NCBI RefSeq assembly: GCF_001544515.1
Contig: NZ_FCOL02000001.1
Span: 310,001 to 374,000 of the forward strand
Reading direction: 5' to 3'
DNA length: 64,000 bases
From: Caballeronia terrestris
GTDB taxonomy: Bacteria > Pseudomonadota > Gammaproteobacteria > Burkholderiales > Burkholderiaceae
The notes beneath the pieces were generated by a model that searched no databases, was not told the DNA's origin, and was given only the letters and a program-made list of their open reading frames with translations. Made by a program: the position numbers and the translations under genes. Numbering within the stretch: position 1 is the stretch's first letter; every line of letters starts with the position of its first letter. Positions 16,219 through 27,362 of the stretch are shown here, in pieces.

Positions 16219-17091
16219 TCAGGCCCGCGCGCAACGGTCGCGCAGTTGCAGGATCATCGGCGTGAAGATGAGCTGCATCGCGAGTCCCATCTTTCCGCCT
16301 GGCACGACGATCACGTTCGGCCGCGACATGAACGAGTCGTGCAGCATGGTGAGGAGATACGGGAAGTCGATGCCCTTCGGCCGCGTAAAGCGGATCACGA
16401 CGAAGCTCTCGTCCGGCTGCGGAATTTCGCGCGCGGTGAACGGGTTCGACGTATCCACGGTCGGCACGCGCTGGAAGTTCACATGCGTGCGCGAGAACTG
16501 CGGACAGATGTAGTTCACGTAGTCCGGCATGCGACGCAGGATCGTATCGACGACTGCTTCGTGCGAATAACCGCGCATCGTCTGGTCCCGGTGCAGCTTC
16601 TGAATCCACTCGAGATTGATGATCGGCACGACGCCGACGAGCAGGTCCGCATGACGCGCGATGTCCACGTCGCCCGTGACGGCGGCGCCGTGCAGGCCTT
16701 CGTAGAACATCAGGTCGGTGCCTTCTGCGATGTCTTCCCATGGCGTGAACGTGCCCGCGTCCTGCTTGTAGTGCGCGGCTTCGACGTCGTCGTGGATGTA
16801 GCGGCGCAGCTTGCCGGTGCCGGTTTCGCCGTAGCTCGCGAAAAGCCGTTCGAGTTCCGCAAGCAGGTTGGCTTCCGGGCCGAAGTGGCTGAAGTTGACG
16901 AGGCCGTCGCGCTCGCTTTGTTTCATCGCCTCGCGCATGCCGAGGCGGTCGTAGCGATGAAATGCATCTCCTTCGACGACCTGCGCGTTGATGCGTTCGC
17001 GCCTGAAGATGTGCGTGAAGCTCTTCATGACGGTGGTGGTGCCGGCGCCGCTGGAGCCGGTCACGGCGATGATCGGATGTTTGACTGACAT
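16219..17091 (-). CDS. cbbP: Phosphoribulokinase
   Basis: A 290-residue proteobacterial-type phosphoribulokinase that phosphorylates ribulose-5-phosphate to the RuBisCO substrate. The start at 17091 gives MSVKHPIIAV and puts the P-loop GSSGAGTTT at residues 12-20; the longer open frame runs back into the leader. Other signs are EGDAFHRYDR and FYEGLHGAAVTGDVDIARHADL. It is preceded by a separate 98-base spacer from cbbF that carries the repeated leader palindrome (17114-17135), so its translation or transcript stability may be set apart from the upstream genes. Confidence 0.96.
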   Translation of the reverse strand: MSVKHPIIAVTGSSGAGTTTVMKSFTHIFRRERINAQVVEGDAFHRYDRLGMREAMKQSERDGLVNFSHFGPEANLLAELERLFASYGETGTGKLRRYIHDDVEAAHYKQDAGTFTPWEDIAEGTDLMFYEGLHGAAVTGDVDIARHADLLVGVVPIINLEWIQKLHRDQTMRGYSHEAVVDTILRRMPDYVNYICPQFSRTHVNFQRVPTVDTSNPFTAREIPQPDESFVVIRFTRPKGIDFPYLLTMLHDSFMSRPNVIVVPGGKMGLAMQLIFTPMILQLRDRCARA

Positions 17092-17113
17092 GCGCTCTCC
17101 CTTGTCGACCGGT

Positions 17114-17135
17114 GTTAGCGCTTCAGCGCTTACTC
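17114..17135 (-). promoter_or_regulatory. Leader palindrome before cbbP
   Basis: Reading on the cbbP strand, the core AGCGCTGAAGCGCT lies 22 bases before the start codon, with the ribosome site between. Near-identical copies precede the TonB receptor (36367-36388) and an SDR gene (47036-47057) in the same orientation and position. The palindrome can be read in the cbbP frame as SAEALT. A short upstream ORF (ATG at 17144, four codons) ends within it. Confidence 0.6.
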
Positions 17136-17189
17136 CGGTCGCATGCAACCAAGTTGCTAGTTCAAATTTGTTCTGCGCTATTTGCAGCG

Positions 17190-18269
17190 TCACACCGGAT
17201 CAGGCAAAAAAAGCGACCGCTCATTAAAAAGCGGCGACGTATAAGGCTTGTCCTCGCCGCGATCGTATTCCCCGTGATAACGCCCGATGCGCGCCACTTC
17301 GTTCTTCGAGCCGAGGATCACCGGCACGCGCTCATGCAGCGCGTGCGGCTTTACATCGAGGATGCGTTCGCGTCCGGTGATCGACATGCCGCCCGCCTGC
17401 TCGACGAGAAAGCTCATCGGGCTCGCTTCGTAGAGCAGGCGCAGACGTCCCTGCATCGCGGGCGTCTTGAAGTCGCGCGGATACATGAATACGCCGCCGC
17501 GCATCAGGATGCGATGCACTTCCGCGACCATCGACGCAATCCAGCGCATGTTGAAATCGCGCTGGCGGCAGCCGCTTTTGCCGTCCTTGCATTCCTGCAC
17601 GTAGCGGCGCACCGGCGGCTCCCAGAAGCGTTCGTTCGATGCGTTGATCGCGAACTCGCACGAATCCTCGGGGATGCGGATATCGGAATGCGTCAGCACG
17701 AAGTTGCCGACGTCGCGTTCCAGCGTGAAGCCGTGCGTGCCGTTGCCGACGGAGAGCACGAGCATCGTCGAGGGGCCGTATATCGCATAGCCCGCGGCCA
17801 CTTGCTCGCGGCCGGGGCGCAGGAAAGCCGCATCGCCCGACGTGCCATTCACGCGCAGCACGGAGAAGATCGACCCGACCACGCCGTTGATGTCGATATT
17901 CGACGATCCATCGAGCGGATCGAATGCAAGCAGATATTCACCGCGCGGATACGCGTCGGGAATCGCGTAGACGCCCTCCATTTCCTCCGACACCATGCCC
18001 GCGAGCAGGCCGTCCCACTCGCAATGCTGCAGGAATATCTCGTTGGTCGCGAGGTCGAGCTTCTTCTGCTCCTCGCCGTGCGTGTTGTGCGTCTCGGCGG
18101 ACCCGTAGTTGCCGCCGAGCGCGCCCTTCGTGAGCGCGGCGGAGATGGTCTTGATCGACGCGGCCACGTCGATGAGAAGCGCCGACAAGCCGCTCGCGGA
18201 TTCTGGCCCGGGCTTGCGGTCGAGCGTGTCGATGAGGAATTTCGAAAGGGTCGTTCGTCCGTCCTGCAT
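17190..18269 (-). CDS. cbbF: Fructose-1,6-bisphosphatase, class I
   Basis: A 359-residue class I fructose-bisphosphatase that releases phosphate from fructose-1,6-bisphosphate. Metal-binding and active-site segments are [20 protein letters not shown] and [22 protein letters not shown] (about residues 110-140), followed by [20 protein letters not shown] and [17 protein letters not shown]. It lies between cbbX and cbbP in the leftward operon; 18 bases separate it from cbbX. Class I enzymes of this length are usual in Calvin operons of Burkholderiales. Confidence 0.96.
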   Translation of the reverse strand: MQDGRTTLSKFLIDTLDRKPGPESASGLSALLIDVAASIKTISAALTKGALGGNYGSAETHNTHGEEQKKLDLATNEIFLQHCEWDGLLAGMVSEEMEGVYAIPDAYPRGEYLLAFDPLDGSSNIDINGVVGSIFSVLRVNGTSGDAAFLRPGREQVAAGYAIYGPSTMLVLSVGNGTHGFTLERDVGNFVLTHSDIRIPEDSCEFAINASNERFWEPPVRRYVQECKDGKSGCRQRDFNMRWIASMVAEVHRILMRGGVFMYPRDFKTPAMQGRLRLLYEASPMSFLVEQAGGMSITGRERILDVKPHALHERVPVILGSKNEVARIGRYHGEYDRGEDKPYTSPLFNERSLFLPDPV

Positions 18270-18287
18270 GGCACTCTCCTGAGAGGT

Positions 18288-19244
18288 CTATCGAATCGGA
18301 TCGGGTGGCGGCGTGCCGGATGAATCAGCGAAGATGCGGCTCGCAAGGATGTCGCTCGCGGCGATGAGCGAGAGCGCCGCGCTGTCAGTCGGCGCGCCGC
18401 CTTGCAAAGCATCGGCGAAGAGGCGGTTCGCCTGACGCAGCCGCGCGCGGTCGAGCGCATTGCGCACCGAGCGCGCGTTCGCGAAGTTCGGCTGCGCGAT
18501 GCGGCGCGCGAGATAGTCTTCGAACGCATCGCGCGATGCGTGATCGAGCCGATAATGCATCGAATCGAGCATGCGTTCGGCGATCAGCAGCAGCTCGGCC
18601 GCATCGTAATCGGGGAACGTGATGTGATGCGCGATGCGTGAACGAAAGCCCGGATTGCTCTTGAAGAACGTGTCCATGCGCGACTCGTAGCCTGCAAGGA
18701 TCACGACGAGATCGCCGCGCTGGTTCTCCATCGTCTGCAGCAGAATCTCGATCGCTTCCTGCCCGTAGTCGCGCTCGTTCTCCGGGCGATACAGGTAATA
18801 CGCTTCATCGATGAAGAGCACGCCGCCCATCGCGCGCTTGAGCACGTCGCGCGTCTTGGGCGCCGTGTGGCCGATGTACTGGCCGACGAGATCGTCGCGC
18901 GTCACCGACACCAGATGATTGCGCCGGATATAGCCAAGCCGGTGCAGCACTTCGGCCATGCGCAGCGCAACGGTCGTCTTGCCGGTGCCGGGGTTGCCGG
19001 AGAAGCACATGTGCAGCGTCGGCGCACCGCTTGCAATGCCGATCGTTTCGCGTGCCCGCTCCACGAGCAGATGCGCGGCGATTTCGCGGATGCGCGTCTT
19101 CACGGGCACGAGGCCGACGAGGTCGCGGTCGAGTTCGGCAAGCACTTCACCGATGCCCGACTCGCGGAACAGCGCGACGAGATCGACGCTCGGCGTATCG
19201 GTTGACTCGATGACGGGCATGTCGAGGATGGCTTCGGCGGACAT
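18288..19244 (-). CDS. cbbX: Red-type RuBisCO activase
   Basis: A 318-residue AAA+ protein that frees form IC/ID RuBisCO from inhibitory sugar phosphates by pulling on the C-terminus of the large subunit. Walker A is GNPGTGKTT at residues 83-91 and Walker B is [13 protein letters not shown]. The pore-loop region ([19 protein letters not shown]) and the sensor arginine stretch [17 protein letters not shown] are also present. It is 3 bases downstream of cbbS, the usual order cbbLSX, and its presence by itself indicates red-type RuBisCO. Confidence 0.97.
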   Translation of the reverse strand: MSAEAILDMPVIESTDTPSVDLVALFRESGIGEVLAELDRDLVGLVPVKTRIREIAAHLLVERARETIGIASGAPTLHMCFSGNPGTGKTTVALRMAEVLHRLGYIRRNHLVSVTRDDLVGQYIGHTAPKTRDVLKRAMGGVLFIDEAYYLYRPENERDYGQEAIEILLQTMENQRGDLVVILAGYESRMDTFFKSNPGFRSRIAHHITFPDYDAAELLLIAERMLDSMHYRLDHASRDAFEDYLARRIAQPNFANARSVRNALDRARLRQANRLFADALQGGAPTDSAALSLIAASDILASRIFADSSGTPPPDPIR

Positions 19245-19247
19245 CGT

Positions 19248-19673
19248 TCATCGCTCCGTGTAGCGTTCGCCAGCAGGCCGGTCACTCGCATAGCTCTTGA
19301 TCGCGTAGCGCTGCACGCGGCCTGGGCCGTCCTGGCGTTCGAGGCGGAAGCCGGGTTCCGCATCGGGACGATTGACGATGAACGAGAGGCGCATCGTTTC
19401 GAAGGTGCGCACGGAATCGAATGCGTTGACCTTGATGTAATGCTGGGGATACGTGGTGCGGCACGCGTTGACTTCCTGCAACACGCCGGCGGCATCGTGG
19501 AGATCGAACATGGGGAGGCCCCACATTTCCCAATACGTGTTCCGCGGATGCGGATCGTCGGTGAACTCTACGGAACAGGCCCAGCCTTGTGCAAGGGCAT
19601 AGTCGATCTGCTTCGTGATTTCTTCGTCAGTCAGTTCCGGGAGGAAGGAGAAAGTGCCTTGGGTTATGCGCAT
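19248..19673 (-). CDS. cbbS: RuBisCO small subunit, red type
   Basis: A 141-residue small subunit. The start gives [19 protein letters not shown], the standard beginning of form IC subunits; the open frame extends further upstream but only into the cbbL tail. [19 protein letters not shown] is the conserved core, and the C-terminal extension ([13 protein letters not shown] and beyond) is the beta-hairpin that marks red-type enzymes. It is 29 bases after cbbL. Confidence 0.97.
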   Translation of the reverse strand: MRITQGTFSFLPELTDEEITKQIDYALAQGWACSVEFTDDPHPRNTYWEMWGLPMFDLHDAAGVLQEVNACRTTYPQHYIKVNAFDSVRTFETMRLSFIVNRPDAEPGFRLERQDGPGRVQRYAIKSYASDRPAGERYTER

Positions 19674-19702
19674 GATCTTGGTCCTTTGGAAGGGGTTTAG
19701 CT

Positions 19703-21523
<1,821 letters not shown>

Positions 21524-21598
21524 ATGCAATGGACCACCCCTAGCTTCACCGATATGCGTTTTGGTTTTGAAATCACGATGTATATCGCCACCCGTTAA
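21524..21598 (+). CDS. pqqA: PQQ precursor peptide
   Basis: A 24-residue peptide beginning MQWTTPSFTDMRFGFEITMY. The glutamate at residue 16 and tyrosine at residue 20 are in the E-x3-Y spacing that PqqE crosslinks to build pyrroloquinoline quinone; the ends match known PqqA peptides. A very strong ribosome site (GAGGAGGA at 21511) fixes the start. It is too short for most gene callers. It sits 9.9 kb away from pqqBCDE, next to the methylofuran genes, and is followed at once by a hairpin that would limit read-through. Confidence 0.95.
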   Translation: MQWTTPSFTDMRFGFEITMYIATR

Positions 21599-21635
21599 TC
21601 CCGCACGAGCCGCGATGAGCGGCTGCCGTGCGGGA
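21599..21635 (+). terminator. Hairpin after pqqA
   Basis: The arms TCCCGCACG (21599-21607) and CGTGCGGGA (21627-21635) enclose a second short stem (AGCCGC with GCGGCT). It begins one base after the pqqA stop. The T-rich tract behind it is short (GTTGTTCTGG), so it may act both as a partial terminator and as a 3-prime stabiliser allowing much more pqqA than downstream product. Confidence 0.7.
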
Positions 21636-21698
21636 CCGTTGTTCTGGTAGTACAACCTGCCGGCTCAGAGCCAGTCGCCAAGACCAGCGTTCCCCGCC

Positions 21699-22271
21699 AT
21701 GATTTTCGAAACGATCGTCACGACCGCGGCGCGCGATGGCCGGCCCCACATCGCACCGATGGGCGTCCGCTTCGAGGACGACATCGCCATCCTCGCGCCC
21801 TTTCGTCCTTCGACGACGCTCGACAACATCCTCGCCACCCGCGCCGCCGTGGTCAACTTCACGACCGACGTCCGCGTCTTCGCGGGCTGCGTGACCGGCG
21901 CGTCGCGCGAATGGCCGACGCTGCCCGCAAGCCGCGTCGAAAGCGTGCGGCTCGAAGGATCGCTTGCGCACGTTGAGCTGCGCCTCGACGAATTGCTCGA
22001 TGACGAGGCGCGTCCCGTGCTTCATATGAAATGCGTGCATCGCGAGACGCATGCGCCGTTTGCAGGCTTCAATCGCGCGCAATCTGCCGTCGTGGAAGGC
22101 GCGATTCTCGTGAGCCGGCTTTTCATGCTGCCGCCCGAAAAAGTGGACAGCGAGATGGCGTACCTTCAGATCGCCATCGACAAGACCGCCGGCGACGTCG
22201 AGCGCATCGCCTGGACCTGGCTCAACGAAGCCATCGCAAAGTTTCGCAGCGACCCTTCCCACCCGCAGTAA
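21699..22271 (+). CDS. DUF447 flavin-binding-like protein
   Basis: A 190-residue protein of the DUF447 family, which has an FMN-binding split-barrel fold. Seen: MIFETIVTTAARDGRPHIAPMGV at the N-terminus (like flavin reductases and pyridoxamine oxidases), VVNFTTDVRVFAGCVTG, and FNRAQSAVVEGAILVSRLFML. Homologues occur in methanogens and in H4MPT/methylofuran clusters of methylotrophs, so a role in C1 cofactor biosynthesis is likely, but the reaction is unknown. It is followed 19 bases later by mfnB in the same orientation. Confidence 0.82.
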   Translation: MIFETIVTTAARDGRPHIAPMGVRFEDDIAILAPFRPSTTLDNILATRAAVVNFTTDVRVFAGCVTGASREWPTLPASRVESVRLEGSLAHVELRLDELLDDEARPVLHMKCVHRETHAPFAGFNRAQSAVVEGAILVSRLFMLPPEKVDSEMAYLQIAIDKTAGDVERIAWTWLNEAIAKFRSDPSHPQ

Positions 22272-22290
22272 CCGCCGTAACGGAGACACC

Positions 22291-22989
22291 ATGACCGCCC
22301 TGCTCGCGAGCGTCCGCTCGTCCGCTGAAGCGCTCGACGCCGCGCATGCCGGCGCCGAGCTGATCGACCTGAAGGAGCCGGGCGCGGGCGCGCTGGGCGG
22401 CGTGGCACTCGATGAAATCGGCCGCATCGTACGCGCGTTGCGGGCGCAGTATCCGGTGAAGCCGATCAGCGCGACGATCGGCGACCTGCCGACCAATGCC
22501 TTCGACGAAATCGCCGCGCGCGTGATCGACGTGAGCCAGGCGGGCGTGGATTACGTTAAGGTCGGCGTGAATCCCGGGCCGGACGCGGCGCGCTGTCTCG
22601 CGTTGCTCGCGAGCCTGCCGGCGTCGGTGGTGCCGGTACTGCTGTCGGATGACGGCGCGGACGCGGAACTCGCCGCGCTCGCGGGAAGGCTGGGCTTCGC
22701 GGGCATCGTCTTCGATACGGCAAACAAGGACGGCCGCACGCTCTTCGATTGCGTCGATGCGCCGACGCTCGCGCGCTGCCTCGGCGCGGCGGGTGCGCGC
22801 GGATCAATGACGTGCGTGGCGGGTTCGCTGGGCTGGGCGCAGCTCGCGCAGATTCGCGCGCTGGCGCCGGATATCGCGGGCTTTCGCACGGCGCTCTGCG
22901 ATGAAGCCGAAGGGCGCGCGGGACGGCTCGATCCGAAGCGCGTGGCGCTTTGGGCCGACGCGCTACATCACGCAACCCACGCAGCTTGA
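22291..22989 (+). CDS. mfnB: (5-formylfuran-3-yl)methyl phosphate synthase
   Basis: A 232-residue TIM-barrel enzyme that makes the furan ring of methanofuran and methylofuran from two molecules of glyceraldehyde-3-phosphate. Family signs: LLASVRSSAEALDAAHAGAE, LIDLKEPGAGALGG with the active-site lysine, ISATIGDLP, and VDYVKVGV with the second lysine. A clear ribosome site (CGGAGA) precedes the ATG. It converges with the kinase gene with a single base between the two stops. Confidence 0.92.
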   Translation: MTALLASVRSSAEALDAAHAGAELIDLKEPGAGALGGVALDEIGRIVRALRAQYPVKPISATIGDLPTNAFDEIAARVIDVSQAGVDYVKVGVNPGPDAARCLALLASLPASVVPVLLSDDGADAELAALAGRLGFAGIVFDTANKDGRTLFDCVDAPTLARCLGAAGARGSMTCVAGSLGWAQLAQIRALAPDIAGFRTALCDEAEGRAGRLDPKRVALWADALHHATHAA

Positions 22990-22990
22990 A

Positions 22991-23581
22991 TCAAACCACC
23001 GGCACGTTCAGCAAGCGGTCGCGCATCAGCCCAATATCGTCCTTGCTGAACAACTCGACGACGTAGTTCGCGTCCTTCACATGACTCACGAACCGTGCGT
23101 CGATCACGCCGCTCGCCGCAAGCGTTTCGAGCGGCGCGCCGGCATCGACGGGACATGACTTCACGACCATCAGGCGCTCGGCGTTGAGCGTCGTGGAGAG
23201 CATTGCGGCGAGGCTGTCGGAGGTGGTGTCCCAGTTGGTGGTGGAATCGGGCGTGACGCGCATGAGGCCGGTCGGCACCCACACGGCGACCTGACCGTCG
23301 CGCAACGCGCCGCGGATCCGTTCTTCGCTCGATGCGAGCACGAGCTCAGGCAGCACGCCCTGCATGAGGATCGCGTATTGCGCCATCGCGAGCAGACACA
23401 TGTTGTGGGCGGCGAGGTCGTCGAAACGCCATTCGATCTGATACTGCCGCACCGCGTCCGCGAAATCGCCGCCGCCCGGCACGATCACCACCCGTCCGCC
23501 GCCCACTTCCCAAAGCTGCGTCAGCCACTCGCGCAGCGCCGGGTCGTGACTCAGGCTGCCCCCGATCTTCACCACCCACAT
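22991..23581 (-). CDS. Amino acid kinase family protein (MfnE-like)
   Basis: A 196-residue kinase of the aspartokinase/uridylate kinase fold, with MWVVKIGGSLSHDPALREWL at the start and VVIVPGGGDFADAVRQ as the phosphate-binding loop. TTNWDTTSDSLAAML is the typical substrate segment. In methanogens MfnE phosphorylates the aminomethylfuran phosphate to its diphosphate; here the neighbours are MfnF- and MfnD-like genes, so the same step in methylofuran assembly is likely. It is the last gene of a leftward three-gene operon. Confidence 0.83.
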   Translation of the reverse strand: MWVVKIGGSLSHDPALREWLTQLWEVGGGRVVIVPGGGDFADAVRQYQIEWRFDDLAAHNMCLLAMAQYAILMQGVLPELVLASSEERIRGALRDGQVAVWVPTGLMRVTPDSTTNWDTTSDSLAAMLSTTLNAERLMVVKSCPVDAGAPLETLAASGVIDARFVSHVKDANYVVELFSKDDIGLMRDRLLNVPVV

Positions 23582-23629
23582 GACGTGTCCTCGTTCGTTT
23601 GACTGCCGTGTCCGCTTTTGCCCGCTTGC

Positions 23630-24742
23630 TCATGCGGCCATCGTTTCCCCTGCGCCGGGCCGTTCCGCCGATGTCGCCGATGCCGCGAGCAATCCCACAG
23701 CGACACTCGGCGCGCACGTCGCGACCCATTCGCCCAACTCCGCGTCGGTGTCCGCGCCCACCAGCATCGCGAAATCGACATAGCTGCGGGCGTCCTGCCG
23801 CGCGAGCGCCGCCGCGAGAAACCGGCCGCATCCCGCGCCGACGATCGGCGCCGTCGCGAGCGCCGGATGCGCCGCGCACACGAGCGCCACGCTCGCGCCG
23901 ATCGTGCGCAACTGCTCGCGGCGCCACTCGTCCGCGAAGGAGCGCCATTCGACATCGGTCGCATCGGCGGCATCGCGGCCGATCATCCGGGCGATGCGCG
24001 CGCGGCTCGCGGGCTTGGTCTTCGGGCCGTTGTCGGCGCTCGGATGCTGGTCGTGCGGCGGCCACAGCTCATCCGTCAGACGATACACGTCCGCGCTCGT
24101 CGCGAACCATTCGTTCATCACGCCCGTCGTCTCGCCGCGAAAAGCGATGCGATGCGCGATCCCGCAGAGCGGCGTGCGCACCACGCCCTGATACACGAGT
24201 TCGCCGGTCGCGAGCCGCTCGGCGTCGTTCGATCCGCGCGCCGCGACGCCGCCGCCGACGATCGGCACGATGTCCGTCGTGGTGCTGCCGATGTCGATGA
24301 AGAGCGCATCTCGCACGCGCGTTGCGACCCAGCGGGCGCTCGCGTGCCAGTTCGCCGAGGCGACCTTGCGCCAGCCGTCCGCGCATGCCGAGCGCGCGAG
24401 CCAGCCCGACGCGCCCGCGTAGAACAGCGTGCGCGGACCGAGCCGCTGCGCGAGCGTGCTTGCGAGGACGCGCACGCCCTCGGCGCGATCGGCGAAGAGA
24501 TCGACCATTTCGCCCGTCATCGTGACCGCGTGGCGCGCGGCGGGCTCGCTCGCGCGCGGCCAGCGCTCGAACACGGCGTCGAGCGCGCGCTCCAGATGCG
24601 AGAGTCCCTGCCACAGCGGACACGCCCATTGCGCGACATCGGCGAGCACGCCCGCGCGATTCGCCATCGACACCTTCACGTGCGCCCCGCCGACGTCCCA
24701 GCCGAAGACCGGTGCATCGGCCGCCAGCCGCGCTTCGCTCAT
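23630..24742 (-). CDS. Hydantoinase/acetate-kinase-fold protein (MfnF-like)
   Basis: A 370-residue protein of the ASKHA fold. The phosphate motifs are VFGWDVGGAHVKVSMA at the N-terminus and ALFIDIGSTTTDIVPI in the middle; the C-terminus has the adenosine motif VGAGCGRFLAAALA. Methanogen MfnF couples the furan diphosphate to the tyramine-glutamate part of methanofuran. The chosen start (24742, MSEARLAAD) forms an ATGA overlap with the upstream ATP-grasp gene; longer starts add arginine-rich residues. The equivalent function in methylofuran synthesis is inferred from the neighbours. Confidence 0.82.
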   Translation of the reverse strand: MSEARLAADAPVFGWDVGGAHVKVSMANRAGVLADVAQWACPLWQGLSHLERALDAVFERWPRASEPAARHAVTMTGEMVDLFADRAEGVRVLASTLAQRLGPRTLFYAGASGWLARSACADGWRKVASANWHASARWVATRVRDALFIDIGSTTTDIVPIVGGGVAARGSNDAERLATGELVYQGVVRTPLCGIAHRIAFRGETTGVMNEWFATSADVYRLTDELWPPHDQHPSADNGPKTKPASRARIARMIGRDAADATDVEWRSFADEWRREQLRTIGASVALVCAAHPALATAPIVGAGCGRFLAAALARQDARSYVDFAMLVGADTDAELGEWVATCAPSVAVGLLAASATSAERPGAGETMAA

Positions 24743-25779
24743 GACAAGCCTCCGAACGCCCGAAAACGCGGCTGCGCCTCGCTCTCGAAACCCGCGACGC
24801 CGTGCGCGGCCAGCAAATCGCGCGCGAGGTTGCGCTTCAGCCGCGCCGACTGCCCGGCGTAAGCCACGGTCAGCCGCGGATTGACCTCGATCACGACCGG
24901 TCCGCGCTCGGGATGCCAAACGAGATCGATGCCGACGAAGCCGCGCAGCCCCGGCAGCGCCGCGACGACGCGTTGCGCGAGTGCGTCGAGCGTGCGGCCC
25001 TGCACGCTGCGCCGGTCGATTCGGTCGATATCCACGCCGCTGAATTCGACGACGCGCTCATGATGCCCGTCGGCCGCTTCGTCGGGCAGGCCGATCCGCT
25101 GGCGGTTGATGCTCAGGAGCTCGGGTCCACGCGGGCCGCAGATCAGCGAAAGGCTGAGCGGCTCGCCCTCGATCCAGCGCTGAAGCACCGGATTGCGCCC
25201 CGCCGCCGCGCGCGCATCGTATTCGGCGGACGCGTGGGCGAGGTCGTCGTAGACGTAGGTGTCGAGGCCGCCCGCACCGTCGTCGGGCTTGACGACCCAG
25301 CGCGCGCCCGGCGGCGCATCGTCGCCGTGCGGCTCCAATGCGGGCGTCGCCGCGATGCCGCGCGCCGCGAGGCACGCGGCCGTCGCGCCCTTGCTCGACG
25401 TGACGCGGATCGACTCCTTCGCGCAGCCGAGCCAGCGCGCTGCGCCGACGGCATCGTAAAGACGCAGCAGCAGGCCGTCGCATTCCGGCGCGACGATCCA
25501 CGCGTAGTCGTGCTCGCGGGCGACGCGCGCGACGAAGCGCGTCATCGGCTCGTTCGGTTCGGCGACGTAGTGCGCGTGGTTCGCGTCGACTTTTTCGAAA
25601 CGCGAGCTCGCGAACGAGACCTCCACGGCGTCGATGTCATGCAGGTCCGCGACGAGCGCATCGCGCATCACGCGGCCCTCGACGATCAGCGCGCTCAGGT
25701 CCGCGAGGCTGCCCGCGCCCGCTAATTCGGGGTCGATGCCGCCACCGGTCAAATACTCGAATACGAAGATTTTGGTCAA
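24739..25779 (-). CDS. ATP-grasp ligase (MfnD-like)
   Basis: A 346-residue ATP-grasp enzyme starting MTKIFVFEYLTGGGI. Seen: VTSSKGATAACLAARGI, the nucleotide-binding strand WVVKPDDGAGGLDTYVYDD, GEPLSLSLICG, and the metal site GFVGIDLVWHPERGPVVIEVNPRLTV (near residues 280-305). MfnD adds glutamate to tyramine in methanofuran. Methylofuran of Methylobacterium is reported to contain tyrosine and a long glutamate chain, so this enzyme may add the first or several glutamates. It leads the leftward methylofuran operon and is divergent from fhcB. Confidence 0.85.
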   Translation of the reverse strand: MTKIFVFEYLTGGGIDPELAGAGSLADLSALIVEGRVMRDALVADLHDIDAVEVSFASSRFEKVDANHAHYVAEPNEPMTRFVARVAREHDYAWIVAPECDGLLLRLYDAVGAARWLGCAKESIRVTSSKGATAACLAARGIAATPALEPHGDDAPPGARWVVKPDDGAGGLDTYVYDDLAHASAEYDARAAAGRNPVLQRWIEGEPLSLSLICGPRGPELLSINRQRIGLPDEAADGHHERVVEFSGVDIDRIDRRSVQGRTLDALAQRVVAALPGLRGFVGIDLVWHPERGPVVIEVNPRLTVAYAGQSARLKRNLARDLLAAHGVAGFESEAQPRFRAFGGLS

Positions 25780-26027
25780 GAGAAGTTCGCCATCGGAGAT
25801 GCTGCAGGTTTATCGGTCACTGGCGGCTCACACAATATCCGTGCCAAGTGGTGCGGCGCGTCATGGCTGTCATGCGACTGCAAGGCGGTGTTGCAGCGCG
25901 TGTCCGTCGAGTGACACTGTGTTCCAGAACAACGCACAACCTGTGCGGCTTTTCGTATGAATGGTCGTTCGTGTCGCGCAATGACAGCCTTTTCCATATC
26001 GGCACGGACCTTGCTCGAAGGGGCGCC

Positions 26028-27362
26028 ATGCATGATCCGTCATCCCTCTCGTCGAGTGTCGCCCACTCGGGCGCCGCTGTTGCGCCCGCGTCGCCTGTTT
26101 CATCCGCCTCGACGCGCGGTTCAACCACCGGAGACTGGACCTGCCCGTTCTGTCCGCTACTATGCGACGACATCTCGATAGACTTGCACGACGACGACAG
26201 CCTCGCCGCACCGGGCACCGACTGCCCGCGTCTCGCGCGCTCGATTGCGCGCTTCGGCGCCGGGGATGCAACCTGCCCGCCGATGATCGACGGCGCGACC
26301 ACCGATCAAGAGTCGGCGCTCGCGCGTGCCGCGGAGATCCTGTCGCGCGCGCGGCGGCCCTTGTTCGGCGGCCTCGCGACCGACGTAGCCGGCGCCCGCG
26401 CACTGTATGAGCTGGCCGCGCGTTGCGGGGCGATTGTCGATCACCTGCACGGCGACGCGCTCGCGGCATCGACGCTCGCGCTCCAGGATCGCGGCTCGTT
26501 CTTCACGACGCTCTCCGAAGTGCGCTCGCGCGCCGATCTGCTGGTCGTGTTCGGCTGCGAGCCGTCGCGGCAATATCCGCGTTTTTATGAGCGCTCGCTC
26601 GGCGGGATCGAGCGTTCCGTTTCGCTGAGCTTTCTCGCGTGCGAAGTCGATCCGGCTGCGCGCTCGCTGCCAACGGCGAGTGTCGCGTCAGTGCTCGAAG
26701 ACGCCGATCCGTTCGATCTCCTCGGTCAGTGGTCCGCGCTTTTGGACGGACGCGCCGTCGGCAACGACGCGCTCGCGGCGCTTGCGGATCGCGTGGCCGC
26801 CGCGCGCTACACGGTGTTCGTCTACGAACCTTCGGCGCTGCCGGGGCCGCATGCCGCTTTGTTGATCGAAGCGCTGAACCGCATCGTCAAGGCCGTGAAC
26901 CGCACGACGCGCGCGGGCAGTCTCGCGCTCACCGGCGACGACGGCGCGCTTACCGTCAACCACGCGGTAACGTGGCTCTCGGGCTTTCCGCTGCGGACGC
27001 ATGTGTCGATGACGGCGCCGCTCGATCACGATCCATACCGCTATCGCACGGCCACGCTCCTCGCGGATGGCGAAGCCGACGCGCTGCTATGGATCGCGAG
27101 CTTCGGACCGGAGCCGCTGCCTTCGTCGCTTCCCGACGACGTGCCCGCGATCGTGCTCGGCCATCCTGCGCTTGCCCAATCGATGGCCAAGCGCACTGCG
27201 CCCACCGTGTTCATCCCCGTGGCGACGCCCGGCATCGACAGCGGCGGGCATCTGTTTCGCATCGACGCGACGGTGGTCGCGCCCTTGCGCGCCGCGCGCA
27301 ACGTTGCGTTGCCGACGGTCGCATCGATAGCCGAAGCGCTCGGCAAAAGGAGTCAGCGATGA
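26028..27362 (+). CDS. fhcB: Formyltransferase/hydrolase complex subunit B
   Basis: A 444-residue homologue of the tungsten/molybdenum subunit of archaeal formylmethanofuran dehydrogenase. In methylotrophs it is a structural part of the FhcABCD complex, which does not oxidise formate. An N-terminal Cys cluster WTCPFCPLLCDDI (Cys-x2-Cys-x3-Cys) is kept, but the segment where archaeal enzymes carry the metal-ligating cysteine reads HLHGDALAASTLALQDRG, without it. ATG 26028 gives MHDPSSLSS and is preferred over 25848 because of length and a purine-rich site before it. It overlaps fhcA by ATGA. Confidence 0.9.
   Translation: MHDPSSLSSSVAHSGAAVAPASPVSSASTRGSTTGDWTCPFCPLLCDDISIDLHDDDSLAAPGTDCPRLARSIARFGAGDATCPPMIDGATTDQESALARAAEILSRARRPLFGGLATDVAGARALYELAARCGAIVDHLHGDALAASTLALQDRGSFFTTLSEVRSRADLLVVFGCEPSRQYPRFYERSLGGIERSVSLSFLACEVDPAARSLPTASVASVLEDADPFDLLGQWSALLDGRAVGNDALAALADRVAAARYTVFVYEPSALPGPHAALLIEALNRIVKAVNRTTRAGSLALTGDDGALTVNHAVTWLSGFPLRTHVSMTAPLDHDPYRYRTATLLADGEADALLWIASFGPEPLPSSLPDDVPAIVLGHPALAQSMAKRTAPTVFIPVATPGIDSGGHLFRIDATVVAPLRAARNVALPTVASIAEALGKRSQR

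Noticed and set aside
26639-27358. Upstream extension of fhcA to a start at 26639
   Set aside because: The extra region is the out-of-frame shadow of fhcB; the ATG at 27359 with ATGA overlap and the N-terminal family start is far better.
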